The position numbers were made by a program, and so were the translations under genes. The notes beneath the pieces were generated by a model that was not told the origin of the DNA, made no database searches, and was given only the letters and a program-made list of their open reading frames with translations. From Ruminococcus sp. (GTDB lineage: Bacteria > Bacillota > Clostridia > Oscillospirales > Ruminococcaceae), in the NCBI GenBank assembly GCA_029060305.1, contig JAIDUG010000040.1:1-44710 (forward strand): a stretch of 44,710 nucleotides of DNA, in the 5' to 3' direction. This document shows, one piece after another, positions 14,907 to 23,838 of the stretch. Numbering within the stretch: the first letter of the stretch is position 1; the number at the start of each line of letters is the position of its first letter.

Positions 14907-17051
14907 ATGAAAAAGAAAAATACTTCAAATAAAACTGATATTGAAACATACAAGAAAAAAATAATAACTTTTTTACAGACCAACAGCAAGAAAACTATGC
15001 CGATAAATGAACTTGAAACAAAATGCCGTACAAAAAAACAAGGACGTGACAATTTTATGAACGCTTTTGACGAATTGCGTACAGAGGGAATTATAACAGT
15101 CCGCAAAGGAATGAAAACCGGTTTGTGTTCAAGGCTGAATATTTATCCGGCTACCGTTACAAGACTGAGCCGTACTTTTGGTTTTGCAAAGACAGATGAC
15201 GGTACTGAATATTTTATTCCAGGGAAATGTATGCTTGGTGCGATGCCTGAAGACCGTGTACTTGTTTCGGATATTCCGTCACGTTCCGGAGAACCTGAGG
15301 GGGAAATTATTGATATTATAAAGTTTGGTAATTCTGTTATAACAGGAAATGTTGAATTTATTGACGGAAGATATTATCTTGTTCCCGATACTGCTTCAAA
15401 AAACCATTTAACCATTATCAAAGAAGAAAGTATTAAATTCAACGCAGGTGAAAAAGCCCTTGCTGAAATAGTGTACCGTGGAAAAAGACATTCTGAACAT
15501 AAAGTTAAAATTACGTCTGTTTTCGGAAATTCCGATTATGCTTCTTCATGTGCAAAATCTATTCTTATGATTCACAATGCACCTGACGAATTTCCGGAAG
15601 ATGTACTCAGAGAAGCAAGAAAAATTTCCGAAGGTGGTGTGCAGGAATATAATTTCAATAACCGTGAAAATCTTTGTGATATGAATATCTTTACAATTGA
15701 CGGTGCGGAGTCAAAAGACCTTGACGATGCTGTTTCTGTTCAGAAAACCGATTCCGGCTATTTACTGGGAGTGCATATTGCAGACGTTTCGCACTATGTA
15801 AGAGGTAACAGCAATCTTGACAAAGAGGCTCTGAAACGTGGTACAAGTATTTATTATGCGGACAAAGTAGTCCCGATGTTGCCAAAAGAACTTTCAAACG
15901 GTATATGTTCACTGAATCCAGACGAAAACAGACTGACACTTTCAGTTTTTGTGAAACTTGACAATGACGGTGAAATTATTTCCTATCGTTTCTGTAAAAG
16001 CGTTATACGTTCACGAGTGAAAGGCGTTTACTCAGAAATAAACAGTATTCTTGACGGTGCTGAAACTCCTGAAATTGCAGAAAAGTATTCAGTAGTAAGA
16101 AACGAAATTTTCATTATGAACGAACTGGCAGATATTCTTATTGCAAAGAAAAAACGCCGTCACGCTCCGGAAATCGAGACAACAGAAAGCAAACTTGTTA
16201 TTGACGAAAAAGGTGTATGTTGTGCAGTAATTCCCCGTCAGCGTGGAAAGTCCGAACAGATTATAGAAGAATTTATGCTGACTGCAAACGAATGTACAGC
16301 AAAATTTGCACGTGAGAAGAAAGTACCGTTTGTTTACAGAATACACGAAGCTCCTCCGGAAGCAAAAGTAGAAACTTTACATGAAATTCTGCCAAAATTT
16401 GGACTTGAATGTCCGCACTTTACGGAGTTCAAACCTGCCCACGCCTCAAAGATTCTTGAGAGTGCAAAGGGGACTGATAAATTTGAGGCAGTAAATCTTC
16501 TTGTATTGCGTTCCATGTCAAAAGCGAAGTACTCCGTTGAACCTGTGGGACATTTCGGACTTGTGCTTGACGATTATGCACATTTTACATCGCCTATAAG
16601 ACGTTATCCGGATTTGGCAATTCACCGCATTATAACGGATATTTTAGCAGGTTATAACAATGAATGGCTCAATAAACGTTATTCCGGATTTGCGGTTAAT
16701 GCTTCTGAACGTTCTTCCGAGGCGGAAATAAGAGCGATTACTATTGAGCGTGAGTGCGAAGACTGTTACAAGGCAGAGTATATGAAGTCGCATATAGGCG
16801 AAACTTTTACCGCACGTATTTCAAGCGTTACTGAGTTCGGATTTTATGTACAGTTGCCTGATACTATAGAGGGACTTGTCCATATACGCACACTTCCTGA
16901 GGGGGAATATGACTATTCTGAACCTGTTTCACTGACGGAACGTTTCAGCGGAATTTCGTATACGCTCGGACAGACAGTACAGGTTATATGTTCTGCTGTA
17001 AACGTAAGCGACGGTATTATTGACTTTGTGCTTGACGACGACGAGGACTGA
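14907..17051 (+). CDS. rnr: Ribonuclease R (VacB)
   Basis: 714 aa, normal length. A processive 3'-5' exoribonuclease that degrades structured RNA and participates in tmRNA-dependent quality control. Residues ~1-80 form a winged-helix-like start, ~85-235 two cold-shock-like OB segments, ~255-580 the RNB catalytic domain (active-site aspartates in DGAESKDLDDAV; later the conserved HFTSPIRRYPDLAIHR), and ~625-705 an S1 RNA-binding domain (ARISSVTEFGFYVQL, IEGLVHIRTL). AGAGGAG precedes the ATG. The usual next gene smpB is absent; a lipoprotein gene follows instead. Confidence 0.95.
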   Translation: MKKKNTSNKTDIETYKKKIITFLQTNSKKTMPINELETKCRTKKQGRDNFMNAFDELRTEGIITVRKGMKTGLCSRLNIYPATVTRLSRTFGFAKTDDGTEYFIPGKCMLGAMPEDRVLVSDIPSRSGEPEGEIIDIIKFGNSVITGNVEFIDGRYYLVPDTASKNHLTIIKEESIKFNAGEKALAEIVYRGKRHSEHKVKITSVFGNSDYASSCAKSILMIHNAPDEFPEDVLREARKISEGGVQEYNFNNRENLCDMNIFTIDGAESKDLDDAVSVQKTDSGYLLGVHIADVSHYVRGNSNLDKEALKRGTSIYYADKVVPMLPKELSNGICSLNPDENRLTLSVFVKLDNDGEIISYRFCKSVIRSRVKGVYSEINSILDGAETPEIAEKYSVVRNEIFIMNELADILIAKKKRRHAPEIETTESKLVIDEKGVCCAVIPRQRGKSEQIIEEFMLTANECTAKFAREKKVPFVYRIHEAPPEAKVETLHEILPKFGLECPHFTEFKPAHASKILESAKGTDKFEAVNLLVLRSMSKAKYSVEPVGHFGLVLDDYAHFTSPIRRYPDLAIHRIITDILAGYNNEWLNKRYSGFAVNASERSSEAEIRAITIERECEDCYKAEYMKSHIGETFTARISSVTEFGFYVQLPDTIEGLVHIRTLPEGEYDYSEPVSLTERFSGISYTLGQTVQVICSAVNVSDGIIDFVLDDDED

Positions 17052-17055
17052 TATT

Positions 17056-17916
17056 ATGAAAAAATTACTTGTAATAATGTGTGTTGTCATAACAATGTGT
17101 GGTTGTGAAAAAAAGGAAAATGATATTGAAAGTAATATTGAAAACAGTGTTTCTGACGTACAGCCGGAGACTTTTCAGCCTGACCCTTATTCAGTAAATA
17201 CCAACAGAATAAAACATACAACAGTTTCTACAGAAGCAGACACTACAGAAAGTATTTCAGTAACAACTGCAACAACAATTCAGACTGACATTTCTGAAGA
17301 TACTACAACAGAAAGTACGGTTTCTGAGACGGTACAGCAGGATTCGGAACAACAACAACCTGACCCACTGGGCGGAGGGGCTTTTTCATATGACGAAAAC
17401 GGTGCTATTGAATTTGAACAAGACCCTGCTGAAAGTGATGACAGACTTCTGATTTCGGCAGGACAGGCAATGTTTGAAACTGCTTGTAAAGTACAATGGG
17501 GTCTGACTGTAGGCTGTCCATATGAAATAGACGAAAATTCTACTATACAGAATAATTTCGGGTGGACTTACTACAAAATCACTGACGAACACATAAAAAG
17601 TTTTTCAGATATTGAAGAATATTATTATTGCGTTTTCAGTGAACGTTATCCGAATGAAGATTTAAAAAGACTTTACATTGAATCTGACGGAAGTGTTTAT
17701 GCATTTAACGGTAAGCGTGAAATGAATGCTTATTATTCTGTTTCGAGGATAAAGGAAATTCAATCACGCACAGACGACGAAATATTTTTTACTGTAGAAA
17801 ATCAGTTTGAGGGTAATGACTTTAATCCCGAAGAATCTTATTCAGAGGAAGAAACTTTTTCAATAGTTCTTGCCGACGATAAAATAAGAGTGGGACAGTT
17901 CAGACTGCCTTATTAA
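17056..17916 (+). CDS. Lipoprotein with Thr-rich linker, function unknown
   Basis: 286 aa. The ATG at 17056 is chosen (4 nt after the rnr stop, with GAGG in the rnr end) because it gives a normal signal peptide with a lipobox ending MCGC (C17). Residues ~55-115 are a disordered Thr/Ser/Glu/Gln linker. Residues ~130-286 form a compact domain beginning LISAGQAMFETACKVQWGLTVGCPYEID and ending FSIVLADDKIRVGQFRLPY; I cannot assign it. It is probably exported and anchored to the outer face of the membrane. It is translationally close to rnr but functionally need not be related. Confidence 0.82.
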   Translation: MKKLLVIMCVVITMCGCEKKENDIESNIENSVSDVQPETFQPDPYSVNTNRIKHTTVSTEADTTESISVTTATTIQTDISEDTTTESTVSETVQQDSEQQQPDPLGGGAFSYDENGAIEFEQDPAESDDRLLISAGQAMFETACKVQWGLTVGCPYEIDENSTIQNNFGWTYYKITDEHIKSFSDIEEYYYCVFSERYPNEDLKRLYIESDGSVYAFNGKREMNAYYSVSRIKEIQSRTDDEIFFTVENQFEGNDFNPEESYSEEETFSIVLADDKIRVGQFRLPY

Positions 17917-17917
17917 T

Positions 17918-17936
17918 GTTAAATTCACGTTAAATT
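17918..17936 (+). promoter_or_regulatory. 11-bp-phased direct repeat, candidate PhoB/PhoP box
   Basis: GTTAAATT occurs at 17918-17925 and 17929-17936, one helical turn apart, ending 13 bp upstream of the -35 box. Direct hexamer repeats with an 11-bp period are the form recognised by PhoB/PhoP-type response regulators, and the gene controlled is a phosphate transporter. The assignment is inferred from form and context. Confidence 0.5.
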
Positions 17937-17949
17937 TATGTGATTTCTA

Positions 17950-17977
17950 TTGACTATTTCCGAAATTCCGATATAAT
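17950..17977 (+). promoter_or_regulatory. Sigma-A promoter of the Na/Pi cotransporter
   Basis: TTGACT (17950-17955), a 16-bp spacer and a perfect TATAAT (17972-17977). Confidence 0.85.
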
Positions 17978-18034
17978 TATAACCGTAGAGAAAAATAAGG
18001 GGATTGCTTAAAATATTTTTTAAGGAGAAAATTT

Positions 18035-19840
18035 ATGGAAGAATTTTCGATTTTCAACATCTTTACCCTTTTGGGTGGACTTGCTTTTTTCCTTTACGGA
18101 ATGAATGTAATGTCAACCGGTCTGGAAAAGCTCACCGGTGGTAAACTTGAAGTTGCACTGAAAAAAATGACTTCAAACAAACTGAAAAGTATTCTGTTGG
18201 GTATGGGCGTAACGATTGCTATTCAGTCATCGTCGGCAATGACAGTAATGCTTGTCGGTTTTGTAAACTCCGGTCTTATGACGCTTGAACAAACTATAGG
18301 TGTGTGTTTCGGTTCAAATATCGGTACAACGTTTACAGCGTGGATTCTTTGTCTCGGCGACATAAAAACGTCAGACGGCGGAGGCGTTCTTGCATTTCTG
18401 CTGAAAATGCTTAAACCGGAATCTTTTTCGCCACTTATTGCACTTATCGGCGTAATAATGATTATGGCTTGCAAGAAAAACAAGCACAAAGATATAGGAC
18501 GTATTCTTGTTGGCTTTGCGGTACTTATGACCGGTATGACATTAATGTCAGATTCAGTTGATCCGTTGGCACAGTCCGAGGACTTCAAAAAGCTCCTTAC
18601 TGCTTTTGAAAACCCCATACTTGGTGTACTTGTCGGAGCAGGCTTTACAGGTATAATACAGAGTTCAGCAGGTTCAATCGGTATTCTTATGGCTTTCTCA
18701 AAAGCTGGTGCGTTGACATATGGAATGTCACTTCCGATTATTATGGGCTGTAATATCGGTACTTGTGTTACGGCATTGCTTTCAACTTTCGGAGTAAGCA
18801 AAGATGCAAAGAGAGTTGCATGGACTCACATTCTTGTAAAGATTATAGGTACTATCATTCTTCTTCCTATTATAATGATTTTGCAGTCTGCACTTGACCT
18901 CAGTATATTCAATGAGACAGTAGGTTATGTAGGAATTGCTATAATGCACACTATTTTCAACGTTGCTACTACTATAATGTTTCTTCCGTTTACAAAACAG
19001 CTTGTTAAACTTGCACATATTGTTGTACGTGACGACAAGGAAACTCAGAATGACGAAAAAAGAACTCTCACCGGACTTGACGAGAGACTTCTCAAAACTC
19101 CCAGTGTAGCGGTACAGGCTTGTAGGACAGCTACAATTGAAATGGCTGACCTCACTAAAGAAACCATTAAAAAAGCACTTGATATTATTATGGAATACAA
19201 TGCTGAAAGTACTGAGAAAATTATCGAAAATGAAGATATTATTGACAGGTTCGAAGACACTATAAACGGTTATCTGCTTAAAATTTCAAAAAGCAGTGTT
19301 ACCGGAAGTGACAGCCGAATGGTTTCAAAGATGATGCACTGTATAGGTAACTTTGAGAGAATTTCCGACCATGCTGTAAATCTTGTTGAATCTGTACAGG
19401 AAATCCACGACAAGAAAATAAGTTTTTCCGGAGAGTGCAGAAACGAATTGAAAGTAATAACGGAAGCTGTTTCTGAAAATATCGACCATGCTTTTGAAGC
19501 GTATAATCTCAATGACCTTGATATTGCACATAAGGTAGAACCTTTGGAAGAAGTTATTGATAATCTCAGTATTGAACTTAAAAACCGTCATATAAGACGT
19601 TTGCAGAATGACGAATGCACGGTTGAACTCGGATATATTTTTCAGGATATTCTCACAAACCTTGAAAGAATTTCCGACCACTGTTCAAATATAGCCGGTA
19701 TACTCATTCAGACGGACGAAAAAACAGATTTCCACACATACCTCGCAGATGTCAAAGAAAACGATGAGACTTTCCACATAGAGTATAAAAAATATGCTGA
19801 AAATTATTTTTCACTTCTTGACAATGTTATAAATAAATAA
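18035..19840 (+). CDS. Na+/phosphate cotransporter (NptA/YjbB type) with PhoU-like domain
   Basis: 601 aa. The N-terminal ~340 residues contain two inverted Na/Pi-cotransporter repeats with the signature QSSSA (64-68) and a second IIQSSAGSIG motif (~207), each in a hydrophobic hairpin, with ~8-9 spans overall. Residues ~360-590 are helical and PhoU-like (KMMHCIGNFERISDHAVNLVE and LTNLERISDHCSNIAGIL, the paired E-R-ISDH metal-binding motifs). The protein probably exports or imports phosphate with sodium across the inner membrane. AAGGAG precedes the ATG. A PhoB-like direct repeat lies upstream, in line with phosphate control. Confidence 0.93.
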   Translation: MEEFSIFNIFTLLGGLAFFLYGMNVMSTGLEKLTGGKLEVALKKMTSNKLKSILLGMGVTIAIQSSSAMTVMLVGFVNSGLMTLEQTIGVCFGSNIGTTFTAWILCLGDIKTSDGGGVLAFLLKMLKPESFSPLIALIGVIMIMACKKNKHKDIGRILVGFAVLMTGMTLMSDSVDPLAQSEDFKKLLTAFENPILGVLVGAGFTGIIQSSAGSIGILMAFSKAGALTYGMSLPIIMGCNIGTCVTALLSTFGVSKDAKRVAWTHILVKIIGTIILLPIIMILQSALDLSIFNETVGYVGIAIMHTIFNVATTIMFLPFTKQLVKLAHIVVRDDKETQNDEKRTLTGLDERLLKTPSVAVQACRTATIEMADLTKETIKKALDIIMEYNAESTEKIIENEDIIDRFEDTINGYLLKISKSSVTGSDSRMVSKMMHCIGNFERISDHAVNLVESVQEIHDKKISFSGECRNELKVITEAVSENIDHAFEAYNLNDLDIAHKVEPLEEVIDNLSIELKNRHIRRLQNDECTVELGYIFQDILTNLERISDHCSNIAGILIQTDEKTDFHTYLADVKENDETFHIEYKKYAENYFSLLDNVINK

Positions 19841-19851
19841 TTCCCCGAAAA

Positions 19852-19890
19852 AAGAGTACAGACTTTAACGCCTGTACTCTTGATTTTTTG
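19852..19890 (+). terminator. Intrinsic terminator
   Basis: AAGAGTACAG (19852-19861) pairs with CTGTACTCTT (19872-19881), followed by GATTTTTTG. It ends the Na/Pi cotransporter transcript. Confidence 0.92.
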
Positions 19891-19907
19891 CATAAATATA
19901 AATTTTT

Positions 19908-19969
19908 TGTAAATTGAATGTAAATTTTATTTGAACGGACAGCCATATGTCCGATACCATAAGTATAAT
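19908..19969 (+). promoter_or_regulatory. Promoter region with phased direct repeat and inverted repeat
   Basis: TGTAAATT at 19908-19915 and 19919-19926 is an 11-bp-phased direct repeat resembling the one upstream of the Na/Pi cotransporter. CGGACA (19936-19941) and TGTCCG (19948-19953) form a perfect 6-bp inverted repeat with a 6-bp spacer. A perfect TATAAT lies at 19964-19969 with no recognisable -35 at the proper distance. The combination suggests an activator-dependent promoter with an additional operator. Confidence 0.5.
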
Positions 19970-20019
19970 ATAATTGCAGACAAAATCTGTAAATAAAATT
20001 ACATATGGAGGAATTGATT

Positions 20020-20700
20020 ATGTCAGAAAATGAACAGAACAATTTACGTGAAACGTCAGAAAGGGTATTGTCGGAAATCAAGTCAAAATGGAAAAAAATA
20101 CTTCCGGTAGCCGTTGTTGCAGTTGTTATTTTGCTTGTGTTTTTCAAACTGATAGGAGTAATTTTCGGCGGAGGCGGTTATTCAGTGAACAAGAAGGCGA
20201 TAAAGGCACTTCAGACCCAAGAACCTAAAAAAGTACTTGCTTACATTCCAAAAGATTTAAAAAAAGAAGTTATGGATTATTATGACCTCAGCAAAGACGA
20301 ACTCAATAAAGCTATCGAAGAGGCAAGTATGCTTACAGCATTCAATGAAGTCAGAAAAGCAGAAATTACAAAAATGAAAGTAATAGATAAAAATAATATA
20401 ACATCTAAAGTTATGAAAAAAAATAAAGATACAACAGCTATACAGTCACTTGAAATTCAGCTTTCTGTAATCAATAATATATGGGATACTGATGATTTGA
20501 AAAAATTCCGTATGACTACTTTGGACATATCATTGAAAGAAGATGACGGTGAAAAAGACAGAATAAAATCTAATGCTTTCAGTGTAAAATATAAAGGAAA
20601 ATGGTATTCTATAGATTGTATGGAATTTGTTACAAGGGCAGCAGGTCAGTACGTGCAAAAGCAGATAGACAAGGAAAAATATCCCGAACTCTTCAATTAA
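20020..20700 (+). CDS. Hypothetical single-span membrane protein, 226 aa
   Basis: I do not recognise this protein. A basic/acidic N-terminus (~1-27) leads to one membrane span at ~28-49 and a GGGG turn, then a ~175-residue exported or extracytoplasmic domain with a helical region (LKKEVMDYYDLSKDELNKAIEEA) and beta strands ending KYKGKWYSIDCMEFVTRAAGQYV, reminiscent of NTF2-like or DUF4878-type accessory domains. The ATG at 20020 is chosen because GGAGG lies 9 nt upstream; the in-frame ATG at 20005 would contain that site. It is monocistronic. Confidence 0.82.
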   Translation: MSENEQNNLRETSERVLSEIKSKWKKILPVAVVAVVILLVFFKLIGVIFGGGGYSVNKKAIKALQTQEPKKVLAYIPKDLKKEVMDYYDLSKDELNKAIEEASMLTAFNEVRKAEITKMKVIDKNNITSKVMKKNKDTTAIQSLEIQLSVINNIWDTDDLKKFRMTTLDISLKEDDGEKDRIKSNAFSVKYKGKWYSIDCMEFVTRAAGQYVQKQIDKEKYPELFN

Positions 20701-20719
20701 AAATCAGATATGACTTTAA

Positions 20720-20767
20720 AACATTCACAGTGGAAATTTAATTTTTTACTGTGAATGTTATTTTTTT
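20720..20767 (+). terminator. Intrinsic terminator
   Basis: AACATTCACAGT (20720-20731) pairs perfectly with ACTGTGAATGTT (20748-20759), followed by ATTTTTTT. Confidence 0.92.
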
Positions 20768-20797
20768 GGAGCAGACAGGATAAATTTTTTGTAGTGT

Positions 20798-20826
20798 TTG
20801 ACATATTGGAAAAAAAGTGCTATAAT
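20798..20826 (+). promoter_or_regulatory. Sigma-A promoter of proS
   Basis: Perfect consensus: TTGACA (20798-20803), a 17-bp spacer and TATAAT (20821-20826). The leader is only ~25 nt, leaving no room for a T-box. Confidence 0.95.
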
Positions 20827-20858
20827 GTTGTATAAAATATCAGAAAAGAGGTTTTTAT

Positions 20859-22298
20859 ATGGCAAAGGATAAAAAACTGGTTACTGAAATTACTTCAATG
20901 GACGAGGATTTCGCACAGTGGTACACAGACATATGTAAAAAGGCAGAACTTGTTGAATACACAAGCGTAAAGGGCTGTATGGTTATAAGACCTTATGGTT
21001 ACGCTATATGGGAGAATATTCAGAAAATTCTTGACGGAATGTTCAAGGCAACGGGACACGAAAATGTTTGTATGCCTATGTTTATTCCTGAAAGTCTTCT
21101 CCAGAAAGAAAAAGACCACGTTGAAGGTTTTGCACCTGAGGTTGCGTGGGTAACTCACGGCGGAAGTGAAAAACTTGAGGACAGACTTTGCGTACGTCCT
21201 ACTTCTGAAACGCTTTTCTGCGAACACTACGCTAATATAATTCACTCGTATCGTGATTTGCCGAAACTCTACAATCAGTGGGTAAGCGTTGTACGCTGGG
21301 AAAAGACAACACGTCCGTTCCTCCGTTCAAGAGAATTTCTGTGGCAGGAGGGTCACACCATTCACGCAACCGCTGAAGAAGCAGTAGAAGAAACAGAACG
21401 TATGCTGAATGTGTACGCACAGTTTTGTGAGGAATCTCTTGCAATGCCTGTTGTAAAGGGTAAGAAAACGGAAAGTGACAAGTTTGCAGGAGCTGTTTCA
21501 ACTTATGCTATCGAAGCACTTATGCATGACGGCAAGGCTTTGCAGGCAGGAACTTCACATTATTTCGGCGACGGTTTTGCAAAGGCTTTTGGCATTGAAT
21601 ATACTGACAAGTCCAATAAAAGAGTTAATCCTCATCAGACAAGCTGGGGCGTTACAACAAGACTTATCGGTGCTGTAATAATGACTCATGGTGACAACAA
21701 TGGGCTTGTACTTCCTCCGGCAGTAGCTCCGGTGCAGGCTGTAATTATTCCGATTGCACAGCACAAGGAAGGCGTACTTGACAAGGCAAATGAACTGAAA
21801 AAACGTCTTTCAGATTGCGGATTGCGTGTGAAACTTGACGACAGCGAAAATTCACCTGGTTGGAAGTTTGCAGAGTACGAAATGAAAGGCGTACCTGTAC
21901 GTGTTGAAATAGGTCCAAAGGACATTGAAAACGGACAGTGTGTTATTGCTTCACGTTGGAACGGCGAAAAGGTTACAGTATCGCTTGACGAACTTGAAAC
22001 AGCAGTACAGCAGAAACTTCAGGAAGCACATGACGGAATGTACAATAAGGCTCTTGAAAATCAGAAAAACAGGACTTACACTTGTACAACACTTGACGAA
22101 ATTTCAAAGTCTCTTGAAAACGGTGACGGTTTTATAAAAGCTATGTGGTGCGGTGAGGAATCCTGCGAGGATGAAGTTAAGGAAAAGACCGGAGTAGGTT
22201 CAAGATGTATACCGTTTGAACAGGAAAAAATTTCCGATAAGTGCGTATGCTGTGGAAAACCTGCTAAACATATGGTTTACTGGGGAAAGGCTTATTAA
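20859..22298 (+). CDS. proS: Prolyl-tRNA synthetase (archaeal/eukaryote-like type)
   Basis: 479 aa, the length of the class II ProS form without the editing insertion. It charges tRNA-Pro. Motif 2 is visible in [22 protein letters not shown]; the proline site in [11 protein letters not shown]; motif 3 as LTP-region [13 protein letters not shown]. The anticodon-binding domain spans ~285-400, and the C-terminal zinc-binding domain carries cysteines CGEESCEDE and [18 protein letters not shown], ending in the characteristic aromatic Tyr. Many Firmicutes instead use the long bacterial-type ProS, so this type is lineage-informative. AAAGAGG precedes the ATG. Confidence 0.96.
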   Translation: MAKDKKLVTEITSMDEDFAQWYTDICKKAELVEYTSVKGCMVIRPYGYAIWENIQKILDGMFKATGHENVCMPMFIPESLLQKEKDHVEGFAPEVAWVTHGGSEKLEDRLCVRPTSETLFCEHYANIIHSYRDLPKLYNQWVSVVRWEKTTRPFLRSREFLWQEGHTIHATAEEAVEETERMLNVYAQFCEESLAMPVVKGKKTESDKFAGAVSTYAIEALMHDGKALQAGTSHYFGDGFAKAFGIEYTDKSNKRVNPHQTSWGVTTRLIGAVIMTHGDNNGLVLPPAVAPVQAVIIPIAQHKEGVLDKANELKKRLSDCGLRVKLDDSENSPGWKFAEYEMKGVPVRVEIGPKDIENGQCVIASRWNGEKVTVSLDELETAVQQKLQEAHDGMYNKALENQKNRTYTCTTLDEISKSLENGDGFIKAMWCGEESCEDEVKEKTGVGSRCIPFEQEKISDKCVCCGKPAKHMVYWGKAY

Positions 22299-22318
22299 TT
22301 TTTCCTGATATAATGACG

Positions 22319-22349
22319 AAAGCGGTTAATGATGTTAACCGCTTTTTGT
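22319..22349 (+). terminator. Intrinsic terminator of proS
   Basis: AAAGCGGTTAA pairs with TTAACCGCTTT around a TGATG loop, followed by a short T-tail. Confidence 0.9.
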
Positions 22350-22384
22350 TAATACTATGCCTATAAAGTGAAAGGAGGAAAACT

Positions 22385-22861
22385 ATGAGTTGGTCATTAG
22401 ACTTAATCAGAACAAAAACAAATACAGAACCTTACGGCGAGGAAAAAGACAAAGATATTATTCCTTTTACAAAAGACGAAATAATTAAAACTCTCTGTGA
22501 AATATCCGAAATAGTAGATATTCGCATTGAAGAAACAGAAATATTCCCTGTTGAAGATACTGAAATTGATTTGGATTCATTTTTTATTGTACACGTTTAC
22601 GGAAAAAACTGGAGTATTGAATTTTTGTTTTATAGTTGTAGTGAGTATTCTGAAAAAGATATGACATATGATTTAATAGAGTTGCAGGTAAGGGGAAATA
22701 CCGAACCTAAAGAATTTCTGTCATTGCTTACTGAAAAACTCCATGCAAGGCTTTTTGATATGTCCACCGGTACTTTCTGGAATGGTGATGGTTCAGGTTT
22801 TTCAGACTGGAAAAGTCTTTGTGACAGAATAGCAAAGGAGTTATTCAATGAAAACGGTTGA
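22385..22861 (+). CDS. Hypothetical protein, 158 aa, acidic
   Basis: I do not recognise this protein. It is acidic and soluble, with an alternating alpha/beta pattern: a helix (FTKDEIIKTLCEISEIVD), beta strands (FFIVHVYGKNWSIEFLFYS) and a helix containing EPKEFLSLLTEKLHARLFDM. It ends with WNGDGSGFSDWKSLCDRIAKELF. AAAGGAGG lies 7 nt upstream. It overlaps the next gene by 14 nt, so the two are translated together. No promoter is visible after the proS terminator, so expression may depend on read-through. Its style is that of orphan immunity-type proteins, which is a guess. Confidence 0.75.
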   Translation: MSWSLDLIRTKTNTEPYGEEKDKDIIPFTKDEIIKTLCEISEIVDIRIEETEIFPVEDTEIDLDSFFIVHVYGKNWSIEFLFYSCSEYSEKDMTYDLIELQVRGNTEPKEFLSLLTEKLHARLFDMSTGTFWNGDGSGFSDWKSLCDRIAKELFNENG

Positions 22862-23300
22862 CATAGACTATATAAGTGATTATATATCATATAACTCACA
22901 TGATATCAGAAGTGTATATTATTATTTTGACCTCACGGAGTACGAAATAATAAGCATAGATGAATTAAAATCAAAATACGGCTTTACGGACGATATATTT
23001 TCAGACAATATAACACTGCAATATGTCTATAATATAGTTCCGCTTGCGACTATTGACCGTGACAGTGAAAAGAGAAATTATCTGCACAGTCTTAACAACA
23101 GGAAAATTGACAGGGAAATTAAAAATCTTGACAATGACGAACTGTACATATATTTTCAGAAATTATGGGACACAGAAAGAGCATTTTTATTGAAAAACTG
23201 GGACGAGTATGAGAAAAAATGTTGCATAAAGCTTGCTGTTGAGTGGTGCGAAAATTACAATATTCCGTATACGAAAGGAGATGTTTATGAACACAATTGA
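22848..23300 (+). CDS. Hypothetical protein, 150 aa
   Basis: I do not recognise it with certainty. The block FVxLATIDRDSEKRNYLHSLNNRKIDREIKNLDNDEL followed by FQKLWDTERAFLLKNWDEYEKKCC, i.e. a short-helical region with a final W-x-x-Y/F-E segment, recalls the uncharacterised UPF0158-like small acidic proteins, but I cannot confirm this. It is soluble. It overlaps its neighbour on each side by 14 nt (the upstream hypothetical gene and the nitroreductase gene), so it is the middle of a translationally coupled trio. Confidence 0.75.
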   Translation: MKTVDIDYISDYISYNSHDIRSVYYYFDLTEYEIISIDELKSKYGFTDDIFSDNITLQYVYNIVPLATIDRDSEKRNYLHSLNNRKIDREIKNLDNDELYIYFQKLWDTERAFLLKNWDEYEKKCCIKLAVEWCENYNIPYTKGDVYEHN

Positions 23301-23817
23301 AGCAATAAACAAAAGACGCAGTTATCGTGGAAAATACAAGCAGATTAATATTCCGAAAAAAGACATCATAACTATTATGGAATGTGGTTTGAATGCCCCG
23401 TCCGGTTGTAACAAGCAGACCACAAGTCTTATTGCTGTTGATGACCGTGAAATTCTTGACAAGCTGTTTAGTGTCATAGACCCACCTGTTGCAGAAACTG
23501 CTCCGGCGGTAATATGTGTGCTTACTCAAAGGATAAACGCTTATAGAGACAAATGTTTTGCTGTACAGGACTATTCCGCCGTTATCGAAAATATGCTACT
23601 TGCTATAACGGAACTTGGTTATAGTAGTTGTTGGTATGAGGGACATATTACAGACAATGATAGAATATGTGACAAAATGGCAAAGATTTTAAACGTTCCG
23701 GATAATTATGAACTTGTCTGTTTTCTGCCTTTAGGCATAGCCGAAGAAAAAGCAACTGTTCCGCAAAAGAAACCGTTTGACGAAAGAGCATGGTTCAATT
23801 CTTTTCCGTTGAAATAA
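23287..23817 (+). CDS. Nitroreductase-family FMN protein
   Basis: 176 aa. The N-terminal INKRRSYRGKY motif and the FMN-contacting GLNAPSGCNKQTT and GYSSCWYEGHI segments define the nitroreductase fold; such enzymes reduce nitro compounds, quinones or flavins with NAD(P)H as dimers. The ATG at 23287 is chosen because GAAAGGAG lies upstream and the protein then starts where family members do; a longer reading is possible only by running into the preceding gene. It overlaps that gene by 14 nt. The C-terminus (KKPFDERAWFNSF) is normal for the family. Its substrate is unknown. Confidence 0.9.
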   Translation: MNTIEAINKRRSYRGKYKQINIPKKDIITIMECGLNAPSGCNKQTTSLIAVDDREILDKLFSVIDPPVAETAPAVICVLTQRINAYRDKCFAVQDYSAVIENMLLAITELGYSSCWYEGHITDNDRICDKMAKILNVPDNYELVCFLPLGIAEEKATVPQKKPFDERAWFNSFPLK

Positions 23818-23838
23818 TAAGTATACAGGAGGTATTTT

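Noticed and set aside
20005..20700. Longer start of the membrane protein at 20005
   Set aside because: The ATG lies in front of and includes the GGAGG ribosome binding site used by the ATG at 20020.
20827..20858. T-box riboswitch upstream of proS
   Set aside because: The consensus promoter leaves only ~25 nt of leader, far too short for a T-box, and no T-box motif is present.
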